Shown here: piece after piece, positions 22,521 to 32,045 of the stretch | How the letters are laid out: every line of letters starts with the position of its first letter | Numbering within the stretch: position 1 is the stretch's first letter | Assembly: GCF_012767755.2 (NCBI RefSeq) | Contig: NZ_AP023189.1 | Coordinates: 2,668,001 to 2,732,000 of the forward strand | Direction: 5' to 3' | Origin: Pseudomonas tohonis | Lineage (GTDB): Bacteria; Pseudomonadota; Gammaproteobacteria; Pseudomonadales; Pseudomonadaceae | Length of the DNA: 64,000 nt | Notes under the pieces: generated by a model | What the model saw: only the letters and a program-made list of their open reading frames with translations | Databases searched by the model: none | Told to the model about the DNA's origin: nothing | Made by a program: the position numbers and the translations under genes

Positions 22521-24590
22521 TTACATGCCCAGCGGCGCATTGGTCGCCACGCGCAAGGCCAGGCCTTCATAGCCGTCCAGCTCCAGGCGCAGTTCGCCCT
22601 GTTCGGTGAGGTCGCCCTCCAGGCGCTCGTTGATCATGTCCACCACCGGGCCCGGCGGGACGTTGGGCAGCACGATGACCTCGCTGAGCGGCTCGGCGCC
22701 GAAGTTCAGCGCGGTGACCTGGATGCCGCGCCCGGCGGGTAGCTCGTGGACCATCACCAGGAGCGCGGGGTGCTGCGTCTCGGGAATCAGGATCTGCCGG
22801 CTGGAGGCCACGCCGTAGGCGCGCCTCACGGCGAGCATGCGCCGCGCCTGGGCGGCGAAGGAGTCCGGGTCCTGGAGCTGTTCCACCAGGCTGCCGTAGA
22901 GGCTGCGCGCCCGGGGCATGCCTTCGCTGGAAAGCGTCGCCTCGGGCGCCAGGTCCGCCAGGTCGTAGGCGCCGCGGTGGATCCAGCGCGTGTCGCCGTC
23001 GGCCAGCAGCGGCTCCACCTGTTCGGGCGCCAGCGGCAGGGCGCCCACCAGGTCCCAACCGGAGAGGGCGACGATGCCCGGCTGCATGGCGTTGAACATC
23101 AGCAGCAACAGGTGCACCTGGCGGATGCGTGCGATGTCGGCCTCGGTGATGGCGTCGAGATCACGGATGCCGAGGGCGGCGGTGATGATGCTCACGGTGG
23201 TGCAGGACACGCCGTTGGTGACGAACTTGAGGTTGTAGGGCGCGTCCTTGCCGGCCAGGCGCTCGTACATCTCGGCGCGGATGTGCTCGCGGAGGATGTT
23301 GCCCGGCAGGCTCTGGCCCTTGAACACATAGGTGTCGTTGGCGTGCAGGGTCCAGAAGTGCACCAGCTCCAGGGTCAGCTCGTCGTGGTTCTGCAGGGCG
23401 TGGATCAGCGAGGCCGGGTCGATGCCGAACGCATGCATCTGGTTGAGCATCAGGCGCAGGAACTCGGTGTCGCCGGTGAGCAGGGCGTGCTGGTAGGCCG
23501 GGCGGGTGATGAAGTCGTAGGAGAGGTCGGCGCCGCCCTGGGACATGGCGGCGATGTCGTCCAGGGTCAGGTTCAGTTCCTGGAAGCTGAAGCCGCCGGC
23601 CTTGCGGATCATGCCGCCGAGCAACTGGTTGCCGGTGACCGACAGCGGGTGGCTCTCCGACCAGGCGTTGCCCTGGGCACGCCGCTCGACGCCGAGGAAG
23701 CCGTTGGCATCCAGGCGCAGCACGCGGGCGCCGAGCACGTCGATGGAGTGCAGGGCGTCGCCGATGATCAGCTGTTGCGCGGCGAAGGTCGGGTCCAGCC
23801 AGTTCAGTGACGGCTGGCCTTCCTTGAAGTAGTGCAGGTAGACCCAGCGCCGCAGCTTGCCGTCCACGCCATGCACCGGCGCCGTGGCGCTCCAGTCGGT
23901 CTCCTTGACCCCGGGCTCGAAGAAGATCACCCGTTGCAGCTGGCCCACCAGGTAGTGGCGGTCGCGCAGGGCGTCCACCGTCTCCGGCGGCAGGTTCACC
24001 GCGTCGCGGCCCTCGGGCACCTCCGGCAGCAGCGGCCAGTCGGCTTCCTGGATCTCCACCATGTGGTAGATGCCGGGGTAGTCCCCATAGGCCATCTCCG
24101 CCAGGCGGAAGTCGGCGCCCTTGCCGGTGTGGGCGGGGATGCTGTCGTCGATGGTCACCGCGTTGTGCGCGGCGGCCACGCGGCTGAGATGGACCTGCTG
24201 CTCGTCGGTGCCGAAGCGCGGGTCGATGTCCAGGCCGATGCGGTCGAAGTTGCCGTCCACGGTCGGCGTGTAGTCACGCCCGCGCAACCCGCCGGAGCGC
24301 TTCAGCGGCCCGGTGTGGATGCCCTGGATGCCGAGGTCGGAGAAGGCCGCCCAGAGGCGCTCGTCGCCCAGCGCCTCGAGCACCGAGCCGCCCTCGGCGG
24401 TGATGATCGAGGCGGGGTAGACGGTGACCCACACCGAGGCCACGGCGGTGACGCTGCGCGGCCGGGTCTGCGCATAGGGGTGTTGCCACAGGCGCGGCTG
24501 GCCGGCATACAGGCGCGCCCGCTGGCGTGCGGCTTCGAGCATGGAGTGTTCGACCAGCCAGGTGACCTGGTCGCTGTCGGTGATGGGCAT
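22521..24590 (-). CDS. treS: trehalose synthase (maltose alpha-D-glucosyltransferase), stand-alone form
   Basis: A 689-residue GH13-family isomerase that interconverts maltose and trehalose in the cytosol. Length and sequence follow the characterised P. stutzeri enzyme (also 689 residues). Catalytic residues are visible: nucleophile D294 in RLDANGF, acid/base E338 in FQELNL and D403 in NHDELTL. Unlike the TreS-maltokinase fusions of many pseudomonads, no kinase domain is attached. The start at 24590 follows GGGAG. A HAD phosphatase lies immediately upstream in the same direction (92-base gap) and may be co-transcribed. A role in osmoprotection or trehalose turnover is inferred from the family. 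Confidence 0.92.
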   Translation of the reverse strand: MPITDSDQVTWLVEHSMLEAARQRARLYAGQPRLWQHPYAQTRPRSVTAVASVWVTVYPASIITAEGGSVLEALGDERLWAAFSDLGIQGIHTGPLKRSGGLRGRDYTPTVDGNFDRIGLDIDPRFGTDEQQVHLSRVAAAHNAVTIDDSIPAHTGKGADFRLAEMAYGDYPGIYHMVEIQEADWPLLPEVPEGRDAVNLPPETVDALRDRHYLVGQLQRVIFFEPGVKETDWSATAPVHGVDGKLRRWVYLHYFKEGQPSLNWLDPTFAAQQLIIGDALHSIDVLGARVLRLDANGFLGVERRAQGNAWSESHPLSVTGNQLLGGMIRKAGGFSFQELNLTLDDIAAMSQGGADLSYDFITRPAYQHALLTGDTEFLRLMLNQMHAFGIDPASLIHALQNHDELTLELVHFWTLHANDTYVFKGQSLPGNILREHIRAEMYERLAGKDAPYNLKFVTNGVSCTTVSIITAALGIRDLDAITEADIARIRQVHLLLLMFNAMQPGIVALSGWDLVGALPLAPEQVEPLLADGDTRWIHRGAYDLADLAPEATLSSEGMPRARSLYGSLVEQLQDPDSFAAQARRMLAVRRAYGVASSRQILIPETQHPALLVMVHELPAGRGIQVTALNFGAEPLSEVIVLPNVPPGPVVDMINERLEGDLTEQGELRLELDGYEGLALRVATNAPLGM

Positions 24591-24681
24591 CGTTCGCTCC
24601 CTGGGTGGTGGGCCACCGGGAACGGGCCGGCAGCGCTTCCCTTGTTGAGAGCGATGGAGCGGGGGCTTTGTTCAGGTGATC

Positions 24682-25350
24682 TCAGACCACGCCCTGGCGG
24701 CGCAGCAGCTCCAGCACCTGCACCAGGCTCGGCAGCACGTCCAGGCACAGGGCGCGGGTCGCCTCGGGCGGCTGGCGCAGGTCCGGCACCATCAGCGTGG
24801 GCACGCCGGCGGCGTGGGCGGCGGCGACGCCGGGGATGGAGTCCTCGATGGCCAGGCAGGCGCCGGGGTGGCGGTCGATATGGCGGGCGGCGAGCAGGTA
24901 CAGGGCCGGGTCGGGCTTGCCCAGGGGCACGTCGTCACGGGTCGCGACGGCGTCGAAGTAATGGGCGATGCCCCCCAGCTCCAGGTGCTCCTCGGCGGTC
25001 TCGCGGCCCGAGGAGGTGGCGATCGCCATGGGCCGGCCGCTGGCGCGCATGGCCTCCAGCAGCGGCACCACGCCTTCCTTGAGCGGCAGGCCGTGCTCCA
25101 TGATCCGCGCCTTGTGGGCGAAGTAGGCGGCGCCGAAATCCTTGAGCGGGAAGTCCTCGCCGTAGTGGTCGAACAGGCGCTGGCGGTAGGCCGGCCAGTC
25201 GATGCCCACCAGCGCCTCGCACAGCTCGGCGGCGCCCGCCAGGCCGAGGGTCTCGATGGCCGCCACGGTGCTCGCCAGGTTGATGCTCTCGGTGTCGACC
25301 AGGGTGCCGTCCAGGTCGAGCAGGAAACCTTCGATGCGTGCCGCGTCCAT
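24682..25350 (-). CDS. HAD-family phosphatase (phosphoglycolate phosphatase / beta-phosphoglucomutase type)
   Basis: A 222-residue HAD hydrolase. Motif I is DLDGTLVDTES near residue 12, motif II is IATSSGRE, motif III contains GKPDPALYLLAA, and motif IV is AIEDSIPGV. The small helical cap after motif I places it in the sugar-phosphate group that includes beta-phosphoglucomutase and GPH-like enzymes. Position directly upstream of treS suggests a sugar phosphate substrate, but the second Asp pattern (DLDGT) is shared by phosphatases and mutases, so which it is cannot be settled. The start at 25350 follows GGGGGAAAGG. Confidence 0.8.
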   Translation of the reverse strand: MDAARIEGFLLDLDGTLVDTESINLASTVAAIETLGLAGAAELCEALVGIDWPAYRQRLFDHYGEDFPLKDFGAAYFAHKARIMEHGLPLKEGVVPLLEAMRASGRPMAIATSSGRETAEEHLELGGIAHYFDAVATRDDVPLGKPDPALYLLAARHIDRHPGACLAIEDSIPGVAAAHAAGVPTLMVPDLRQPPEATRALCLDVLPSLVQVLELLRRQGVV

Positions 25351-25499
25351 TGCCTTTCCCCCGATGACTGCTGCAGGACGGGCGACAGAATCGCATTCGC
25401 GGGCGGGCTGCGCCAAGGGGGAAGGGTAGGGGCGACGCTGTCGGGGGCGCGCGTAGGCGCTGATTTCGACCCCGGGCCGATGCCGGGCGCGGGGCTGCT

Positions 25500-25694
25500 T
25501 TTCGCGAATGAATTCGCTCCCACGACCGATTGCTGGTGCCGGGCTTGGGGGCCACGCCTGGCCGCGCTTGGTGGACCGGTGGAGCGTGGCCCCCCCTACG
25601 GGGCGGTGCGGCTTCTGGGCGGGGGGTAGGGTGGATGACGCTCTTTTCATCCACCAGGCGGGGTCGATTGAAACCCCGGGCTGAAGCCCGGGCT
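25500..25694. repeat. cluster of dispersed palindromic repeats
   Basis: The gap 25351-25740 holds a REP half (TTCGCGAATGAATTCGCTCC, from 25500), a perfect 9-bp inverted repeat GGTGGATGA / TCATCCACC (25630-25655) and CCCGGGCTGAAGCCCGGG (about 25674-25691). No gene or clear promoter other than that of the phosphatase is visible. Confidence 0.65.
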
Positions 25695-25740
25695 ACGGGC
25701 CATCCACCGGCACGGATCGGCCATAGGTCGACGGTGGTTT

Positions 25741-26523
25741 CTAGCCCTCCAGGGCCGCGAAGTAGCGGGCCGGCGGCATGCCCAGGGCCTTCTTGAACAT
25801 GGTGATGAACGCGCTCACCGACTCGTAGCCAAGATCGCCCGAGACCTGCTGCACCGTTGCGCCGCCGGCCAGCAGGCGCAGGGCCACCAGCAGGTGCAGC
25901 TGCTGGCGCCAGCGGCCGAAGCTGAGGCCGGTTTCCTTCTGCACCAGGCGCGCCAGACTGCGCTCGCTCATGGCCACGCGCGCGGCCCATTGCGCCAGGG
26001 TGCTGCGATCGGCCGGGTCGTCGGCCAGGGCGGTGGCGATGAGGCGGATGCGCGGGTCGTCCGAGACCGGCAGCAGGTGCCGCTCGCGGGGCATGCGCGC
26101 CAGTTCGGCGAGGAGGAAACGCACCAGGTGGTCCGTGGCGCTGCCGGGCTCGTAGTCCCAGGGCAGCTCGGCGAGATGGCGGATGCCCTCGCGCAGCAGC
26201 GGCGTGATGCTCAGGGTGCAGCACTCGTCCGGCAGGTCCGCGCAGCCGGGTTCGACGAAGAGGAACCAGATGTGCGCGTTGGCGGTGGCGCGGTTGCTGT
26301 GGGGCGTGCCGCCGGGCAGCCAGATGGCGCATTGCGGCGGCACCATCAGCAGGGCGCCCGGCACCTCGCAGGTGACGCCGCCGCGCAGCGCGATGATCAG
26401 CTGGCCCTTGCGGTGGCTGTGCATGGGCACTTCGCTGCGGCTGTCGGAGGTATCGACTTTCATCGCCACGGCGGGGCGGTGGGAGAGGTCCGGGTCGATG
26501 CTGAGGGCGCGTTCCAGGGACAT
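25741..26523 (-). CDS. AraC-family regulator with cupin domain (NimR-like)
   Basis: A 260-residue regulator. The N-terminal half is a cupin sensor domain (HSHRKGQLIIALRGG, then WLPGGTPHS). The C-terminal half from about 165 carries two helix-turn-helix motifs, the first in LAQWAARVAMSERSLARLVQ and the second in VQQVSGDLGYESVSAFITMFK. It is divergent from an MFS transporter of the CynX/NimT type with a 101-base gap, the same arrangement as E. coli nimR-nimT, so it probably controls that transporter. The gap contains imperfect direct motifs GGCGAATAT and GGCAATATAT that could be its sites. Confidence 0.85.
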   Translation of the reverse strand: MSLERALSIDPDLSHRPAVAMKVDTSDSRSEVPMHSHRKGQLIIALRGGVTCEVPGALLMVPPQCAIWLPGGTPHSNRATANAHIWFLFVEPGCADLPDECCTLSITPLLREGIRHLAELPWDYEPGSATDHLVRFLLAELARMPRERHLLPVSDDPRIRLIATALADDPADRSTLAQWAARVAMSERSLARLVQKETGLSFGRWRQQLHLLVALRLLAGGATVQQVSGDLGYESVSAFITMFKKALGMPPARYFAALEG

Positions 26524-26624
26524 GGCGAATATGGCCGGATTTGAAAATCGATCGGCAATATATCCAGATTCAGCCGGTGCGTGTAGGCGTAACGTAGCGG
26601 CCCACCCCTCTTCGGCCCGTTTCC

Positions 26625-27812
26625 ATGTCCACCCGCACCCTGACCGCCTCGGTCGCCCGACCCGCCTTGCTGATCGTCGGCATCCTGCTCATCGCCGCCA
26701 ACCTGCGCGCGCCCGTCACCGGCGTGGCGCCGCTGCTGGACCTGATCCAGCCGGCGTTCGGCCTGTCCAATGCCGAGGCCGGCATCCTCACCACCCTGCC
26801 GCTGCTGGCCTTCGCGCTGATCTCGCCGTTCTCCGCGTTGCTGGCCCGCGAGTACGGGCTGGAGCCCACGCTGTTCGGCGCGCTGATCCTGATCGCCGGC
26901 GGCATCGTCATGCGCTCGCTGGGGCCGGCCTGGTGCCTGTACCTGGGCACCTGGGTGATCGGCTCGGGCATCGCCGTCGGCAACGTGCTGCTGCCGAGCC
27001 TGCTCAAGCGCGATTTCCCCCGCAGCATCGCCAGCCTCACCGGCGCCTATGCGGTGACCATGGGCGTCGCCGCCGCCCTGGCGTCGATGGTGGCGGTGCC
27101 CCTGGCCCAGGCGGCCGAGAGCGGCTGGCGCCTGGCGCTGGGCTCGGTGATCGTCCTGCCGCTGCTGGCGATGGTGGCCTGGAGCCCGCAGCTGGGCCAG
27201 CACAGCGCGCCGGCCCAGGGCACGCCGGGGCCGCTGCACGGCGGGCGCGTCTGGCATTCGGCGCTGGCCTGGCAGATCACCCTGTTCATGGGCATCAACT
27301 CCTTCCTCTACTACGTGCTGGTGGGCTGGCTGCCGTCGATCATGGCCAGTGCCGGCTACTCACCGGCCGAGGCGGGCACCGCCCATGGCCTGCTGCAACT
27401 GGCGTCGGCGCTGCCGGGGCTGGTGCTGGCGCCGCTGCTCAACCGCCTGCGTGACCAGCGGCTGGTCGCCCTGGCCATGGCGCTGCTGGCCGGTGTCGGG
27501 CTGCTCGGCCTGCTGCTGGCGCCGGGCTGGTCGATCCTCTGGGCCATGCTCTTCGGCGCCGGGGCGGGCGCCGTGATCATTCTCGGCCTGACCTTCATCA
27601 GCCTGCGCGCCGGCAACCCGCAGCAAGCCGCTGCGCTCTCCGGCATGGCCCAGTGCGTGGGCTACCTGCTGGCCGCCTTCGGCCCGCCGCTGATGGGCCG
27701 CCTGCACGACGCCGCCGGCGGCTGGGGCCTGGCGCTGACGCTGTGCCTGGGGCTGTCCCTGGCCATGGCGGTGGCCGGCTGGCTGGCGGGCAGGGCGCGG
27801 CAGATCGGCTAG
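26625..27812 (+). CDS. MFS transporter, CynX/NimT family
   Basis: A 395-residue inner-membrane protein with about twelve hydrophobic segments. The first segments read LLIVGILLIAANLRAPVTGV, a signature of the CynX/NimT (cyanate/2-nitroimidazole) branch of the major facilitator superfamily. It is divergent from and probably regulated by the AraC-type gene at 25741-26523. The likely role is export of a toxic small molecule; the substrate is unknown. No clear Shine-Dalgarno sequence precedes the start. Confidence 0.87.
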   Translation: MSTRTLTASVARPALLIVGILLIAANLRAPVTGVAPLLDLIQPAFGLSNAEAGILTTLPLLAFALISPFSALLAREYGLEPTLFGALILIAGGIVMRSLGPAWCLYLGTWVIGSGIAVGNVLLPSLLKRDFPRSIASLTGAYAVTMGVAAALASMVAVPLAQAAESGWRLALGSVIVLPLLAMVAWSPQLGQHSAPAQGTPGPLHGGRVWHSALAWQITLFMGINSFLYYVLVGWLPSIMASAGYSPAEAGTAHGLLQLASALPGLVLAPLLNRLRDQRLVALAMALLAGVGLLGLLLAPGWSILWAMLFGAGAGAVIILGLTFISLRAGNPQQAAALSGMAQCVGYLLAAFGPPLMGRLHDAAGGWGLALTLCLGLSLAMAVAGWLAGRARQIG

Positions 27813-27897
27813 GGCATCGCGGGTCCTCGCCGCTGGACGGCCGTGCGTTGCCGGGGCCTGCGCGCTAGGATGATCGCCCCGAGAAACGGACCTTCCC

Positions 27898-28359
27898 ATG
27901 ACCCTGAAACAGCTCCTCGCCGCCTGCCTGGCCGTGCTCCTCACCGGCCACGCGGCGGCGGCCCAGACGGTGGACCCCAACAGCGTGCGCCTCAACGATC
28001 GCGTGCACGAGCAGCTGTCGCCGCAGGTGCTGGCGCGCATCCGTGCGGTGACCCAGGTGTTCGAGCCCATCGACGGCATCAGCTACGAGCGGGCGGTCGA
28101 CCTCTACAAGCGCGACGCCGAGGCCAACCTGGTGATCTTCGAGGAGATGGCGCGGGTCTACCGCGAGTTCTGCGCCAGCCGCTGCAGCCGACCCGAGGAG
28201 CGCATGGACGTCTACCGCCTGGTGTTGCTGCGCTCGATGTACAGCTTCGCGGAGACCCTGCGCCAGGCGCAGCTCGACGTGCTGTCGAAGGCGGAGGCGC
28301 AGGCCATAGTCGACGCCTACCGGCTGAAGGCCATCCCCATCACCGTGGAAAAGCGCTAG
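27898..28359 (+). CDS. exported protein of unknown function
   Basis: A 153-residue protein with a signal peptide (about 1-22, ending HAAAAQ). The mature part is alpha-helical and charged, with two cysteines in CASRCSRPEER that could form a disulfide in the periplasm. I do not recognise a domain. It is convergent with pobA (11-base gap) and 85 bases downstream of the MFS gene, so it may be either independent or a distal operon member. Confidence 0.65.
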   Translation: MTLKQLLAACLAVLLTGHAAAAQTVDPNSVRLNDRVHEQLSPQVLARIRAVTQVFEPIDGISYERAVDLYKRDAEANLVIFEEMARVYREFCASRCSRPEERMDVYRLVLLRSMYSFAETLRQAQLDVLSKAEAQAIVDAYRLKAIPITVEKR

Positions 28360-28370
28360 CCGGCCACCCC

Positions 28371-29684
<1,314 letters not shown>

Positions 29685-29686
29685 TC

Positions 29687-30550
29687 ATGTCGCAGGTTTC
29701 CCCGGTTCCGGTGTTCCGCCTCTACGGCGAGACCCGCGCCTGGCCGACGCCGGACCTGATCCATTGCGAGTCGATCCCCGAACGCAGCGCCCTGCACGAT
29801 TGGGAGATCCGTCCCCATCGCCACGGCGAGCTGGTGCAGGTGCTCTACGTGCAGGGCGGTACGGCGGAGCTGGAGGTGGAGGGCGTGGTCAACCGCGTCG
29901 AGGTGGCCGCGCTGCAGGTGGTGCCGGCGCTCTGCGTGCACGGCTTCCGTTTCTCGGAGGACATCCGTGGCTACGTGCTGAGCCTGGCTCTGCCGCTGGT
30001 GGACCAGCTCGGCGCGGCCCTGGACGAACCGCCGCTGGCCCGCGCCGCCTGTTATCCGGTGGCAGGGCACAAGCGCTACCTGGACGCGCTGTTCGAATCC
30101 CTGGCCCAGGAGTACGGCGACCAGGCGCCGGGCCGCGAGCTGATGCTGCAGTCGCTGATCAGCGCGCTGCTGGTGTGGGTGGGGCGCCGCTCGCTGGATC
30201 TGTCCCGCGCAGAGGCGCCGGCGCAGGACCGGGGACGCGAGCACCTGCAGCGCTTCACCCGCCTGCTCGAAGCCCATTACCGCGAACACCGCCCCATCGA
30301 CTGGTACGCCGCGGCCCTCGGCATCAGCGCCGCCCACCTCAACGCCCTGTGCCGGCGCCTGGCCGGCCAGTCCGCCCTGCAGATGATCAGCGCGCGCCTG
30401 CTGCTGGAGGCCAAGCGCTGCCTGGTCTACACGGCGATGACCATCAACCAGGTCTCCGACAGCCTGGGCTTCTCCGAACCGGCCTACTTCTCGCGCTTCT
30501 TCAAGCGCGGCACGGGGCTGTCGCCCAAGGCGTTCCGTATGCGTCGGTAG
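29687..30550 (+). CDS. pobR: AraC/XylS-type activator of pobA
   Basis: A 287-residue transcription factor. The N-terminal cupin-like domain (HRHGELVQVLYVQGGTAELE) senses the effector. The C-terminal AraC domain from about 190 has helix-turn-helix motifs in DWYAAALGISAAHLNALCRR and INQVSDSLGFSEPAYFSRFFKR. Adjacency to pobA in divergent orientation, as in other pseudomonads, supports the assignment. The 134-base gap between the two genes should hold the operator. An ATG at 29667 is out of frame and is not used. Confidence 0.9.
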   Translation: MSQVSPVPVFRLYGETRAWPTPDLIHCESIPERSALHDWEIRPHRHGELVQVLYVQGGTAELEVEGVVNRVEVAALQVVPALCVHGFRFSEDIRGYVLSLALPLVDQLGAALDEPPLARAACYPVAGHKRYLDALFESLAQEYGDQAPGRELMLQSLISALLVWVGRRSLDLSRAEAPAQDRGREHLQRFTRLLEAHYREHRPIDWYAAALGISAAHLNALCRRLAGQSALQMISARLLLEAKRCLVYTAMTINQVSDSLGFSEPAYFSRFFKRGTGLSPKAFRMRR

Positions 30551-30558
30551 GGGCGGCA

Positions 30559-30793
30559 CCGTAGGTGGGTGCCGAGCGTAGCGAGGCCCAACGCAGCGCT
30601 GTTCGTCCTCGCGCGGGCATTGCTTGTGGGAGCGGCTTCAGCCGCGAAAGACCCGCAGCCGGCACAGGGTTGCGAGTGGCTGGACATTCCATCGCGAATG
30701 AATTCGCTCCTACAGGCGTGGGTTGGCGCCGAGCGCAGCGAGGCCCAACGCAGCGATGTTCAGCCGTGTCGCGTTGGGCTTCGTGCCTCAGCC
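30559..30793. repeat. BIME and GTTGGCGCCGAG-type repeats
   Basis: Contains a composite unit from about 30562, a full BIME (30626-30713) with GTGGGAGCGGCTTCAGCCGC at the left and GCGAATGAATTCGCTCCTAC at the right, and a second composite unit from about 30718 that ends in its own inverted copy (GTTGGGCTTCGTGCCTCAGC). No gene is present between pobR and the HisRS-like gene. Confidence 0.7.
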
Positions 30794-30797
30794 CAAC

Positions 30798-31455
30798 CTA
30801 CGGGGAGAGCGGTGTTTCCCCGGCTCGCTGCAAGGCCAGCGCCATGGCCAGGCGTTCGAGCCCGATGCCGAAACCGGCGCCTTCGGCATAGGCGCCGCCG
30901 CCCACCACCTGGCGCTGGTTCTCGAGCACGGGGCAGCGCACTTCGAAGCCCTGGCCACCCAGGTAGTAGGTCAGCCCGCGGCTGGCACGAAGGTCCAGCT
31001 CGTATTCCAGCCCGAGTGAGTCGAGGAAGCCGATGCACAGCGCCTGGCTGCGGGCCAGGCCGCGTTCGGGGTCGCCTAGCACCTCGACGCCCAGCTGGGT
31101 GAATTCGCGGTAGCGCAAGGCCTGGGGACGCTCGTAGCGGTAGCAGCGCGCTGCATAGAAGAAGGTGGCTTCCCGGCGCCCGGCCAGCAGGAGGGCGCTG
31201 CGCTCCTGGAACAGCGCGGTGGCTTCGGGGATCAGGCAGCAGGGGCGCCCGGCCTTGTCGTCGAAGGCCCACATCTGCCCCATGATCTCGCTGCCGCCGG
31301 CCTTCTCGATGAAGGTGTCCTGGCCCCACAGCGCGGGGACTATCGCTTCCTCAGCCCCGGCGGCGATGAAGCCAGCTCCGGAAGCGGCCCTCGATCTCGC
31401 GCATGGCTTTGGCTTCTTCGCCGGTGATGATCCGGGTTCCTCGTAGCATGGTCAT
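30798..31455 (-). pseudogene. minimal histidyl-tRNA-synthetase-like gene, frameshifted
   Basis: Read with one base removed near 31380, this gives about 218 residues that match the catalytic core of HisRS: motif 2 as YRYERPQALRYREFTQLGVE, the histidine-binding loops as RGLTYYLGGQGFE and GGGAYAEGAGFGIG, and motif 3 as GLERLAM. The HisRS insertion domain and anticodon-binding domain are missing (full HisRS is about 430 residues, HisZ about 390). The first 25 codons from the ATG at 31455 (SD GAGAGGAA) are in one frame, and the rest, from GAGFIAAGAEEA onwards, in another. The total of 658 bases is one more than a multiple of three, so a single extra base, possibly in TTCCGG, explains it. It could be a real mutation, a sequence error or recoding. 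A histidine attenuator lies just upstream, so the product, if made, should relate to histidine or His-tRNA. Confidence 0.7.
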
Positions 31456-31487
31456 TTCTGGTTCCTCTCTGGTTTTCTACAGGCATG

Positions 31488-31509
31488 AAAAAAGGCGCCC
31501 TTGGGCGCC
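31488..31509 (-). terminator. attenuator terminator of the HisRS-like gene
   Basis: On the minus strand GGCGCCC-AA-GGGCGCC followed by six T. It lies between the leader peptide stop (31533) and the start of the HisRS-like gene (31455), in the same direction. Its 5' arm can instead pair with an identical GGGCGCC segment inside the leader (31571-31565). Confidence 0.85.
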
Positions 31510-31532
31510 TTTGCGTGTCCATCGCAGCCGAT

Positions 31533-31619
31533 TCAGTCAGCTTGCAACGGGCATGAGCAATCACGGCGCCCGGAGGGGGAGCCGTGATGATGGATGCGGT
31601 TGTTCGGGAAGCTGTTCAT
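31533..31619 (-). CDS. histidine-rich leader peptide of an attenuator
   Basis: A 28-codon reading frame with AGGA eight to nine bases upstream. Codons 10-12 are CAT CAT CAC, giving three consecutive histidines (31592-31584). The rest of the peptide has no recognisable feature. Placement ahead of mutually exclusive hairpins and of a HisRS-like gene makes it a ribosome-stalling sensor of charged His-tRNA, as in enteric his operons. Confidence 0.8.
   Translation of the reverse strand: MNSFPNNRIHHHGSPSGRRDCSCPLQAD
31560..31588 (-). promoter_or_regulatory. 1:2 (pause/anti-antiterminator) hairpin of the histidine attenuator
   Basis: ATCACGGC (31588-31581) pairs perfectly with GCCGTGAT (31567-31560). 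The 5' arm begins inside the last two His codons, so a ribosome stalled there would cover it. That frees GGGCGCC (31571-31565) to pair with the terminator 5' arm GGCGCCC (31509-31503) and read-through follows. With ample His-tRNA the 1:2 hairpin forms and termination wins. Confidence 0.8.
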
Positions 31620-31656
31620 GGCGCGAATCCTGGCATGGGCCATCGTTCGTCGGCAA

Positions 31657-31972
31657 GGGGCAACCCGGAATCGATTGTCGGGTTGCCCCCGACCCATAGG
31701 CTCCGCGCTTCAAGGTGGCAGCCATTCGTAGGGGCGACTTCAGTCGCCAAGCAGGCCGCAGGGCTGCCCTGGCTCCGCGCGCTCCAGCAGCACCGATTGT
31801 TTGGGTGGGCACGACGCCGTAGGTTGGCGCCGAGCGCAGCGAGGCCCAACACAGTCATGTCCGGTCTCGCGGCGGGCTCTCCTTGTAGAAGCGGCTTCAG
31901 CCGCGAAAAGCCGGCAGCCGGCACAGGGTTGCGAGTGGCTGGACATTCCATCGCGAATGAATTCGCTCCCAC
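31657..31972. repeat. inverted repeat, composite repeat and BIME cluster
   Basis: The gap 31620-32045 holds an 11-bp perfect inverted repeat GGGGCAACCCG / CGGGTTGCCCC (31657-31689), a small hairpin GGGCGACTTCAGTCGCC near 31735, a GTTGGCGCCGAG-type unit at about 31820 and a BIME (31885-31972). The promoter of the histidine leader should lie near 31630-31700 but no confident -35/-10 pair is seen. Confidence 0.65.
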
Positions 31973-32045
31973 GAAGCGGGCGGCGGTGCGGGCTGCAAGA
32001 ACCTTTGATTGATGAAAAGAGCGTCGTCCACCCTGCGCATTACGC

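Noticed and set aside
30798..31455. HisZ (ATP-phosphoribosyltransferase regulatory subunit)
   Set aside because: Far too short and it keeps the HisRS motif 2 and histidine-binding loops closely; no his biosynthesis gene is adjacent.
31488..31509. Terminator serving only rightward transcription
   Set aside because: The six-base T run is on the minus strand, and the hairpin lies precisely between leader peptide and structural gene.
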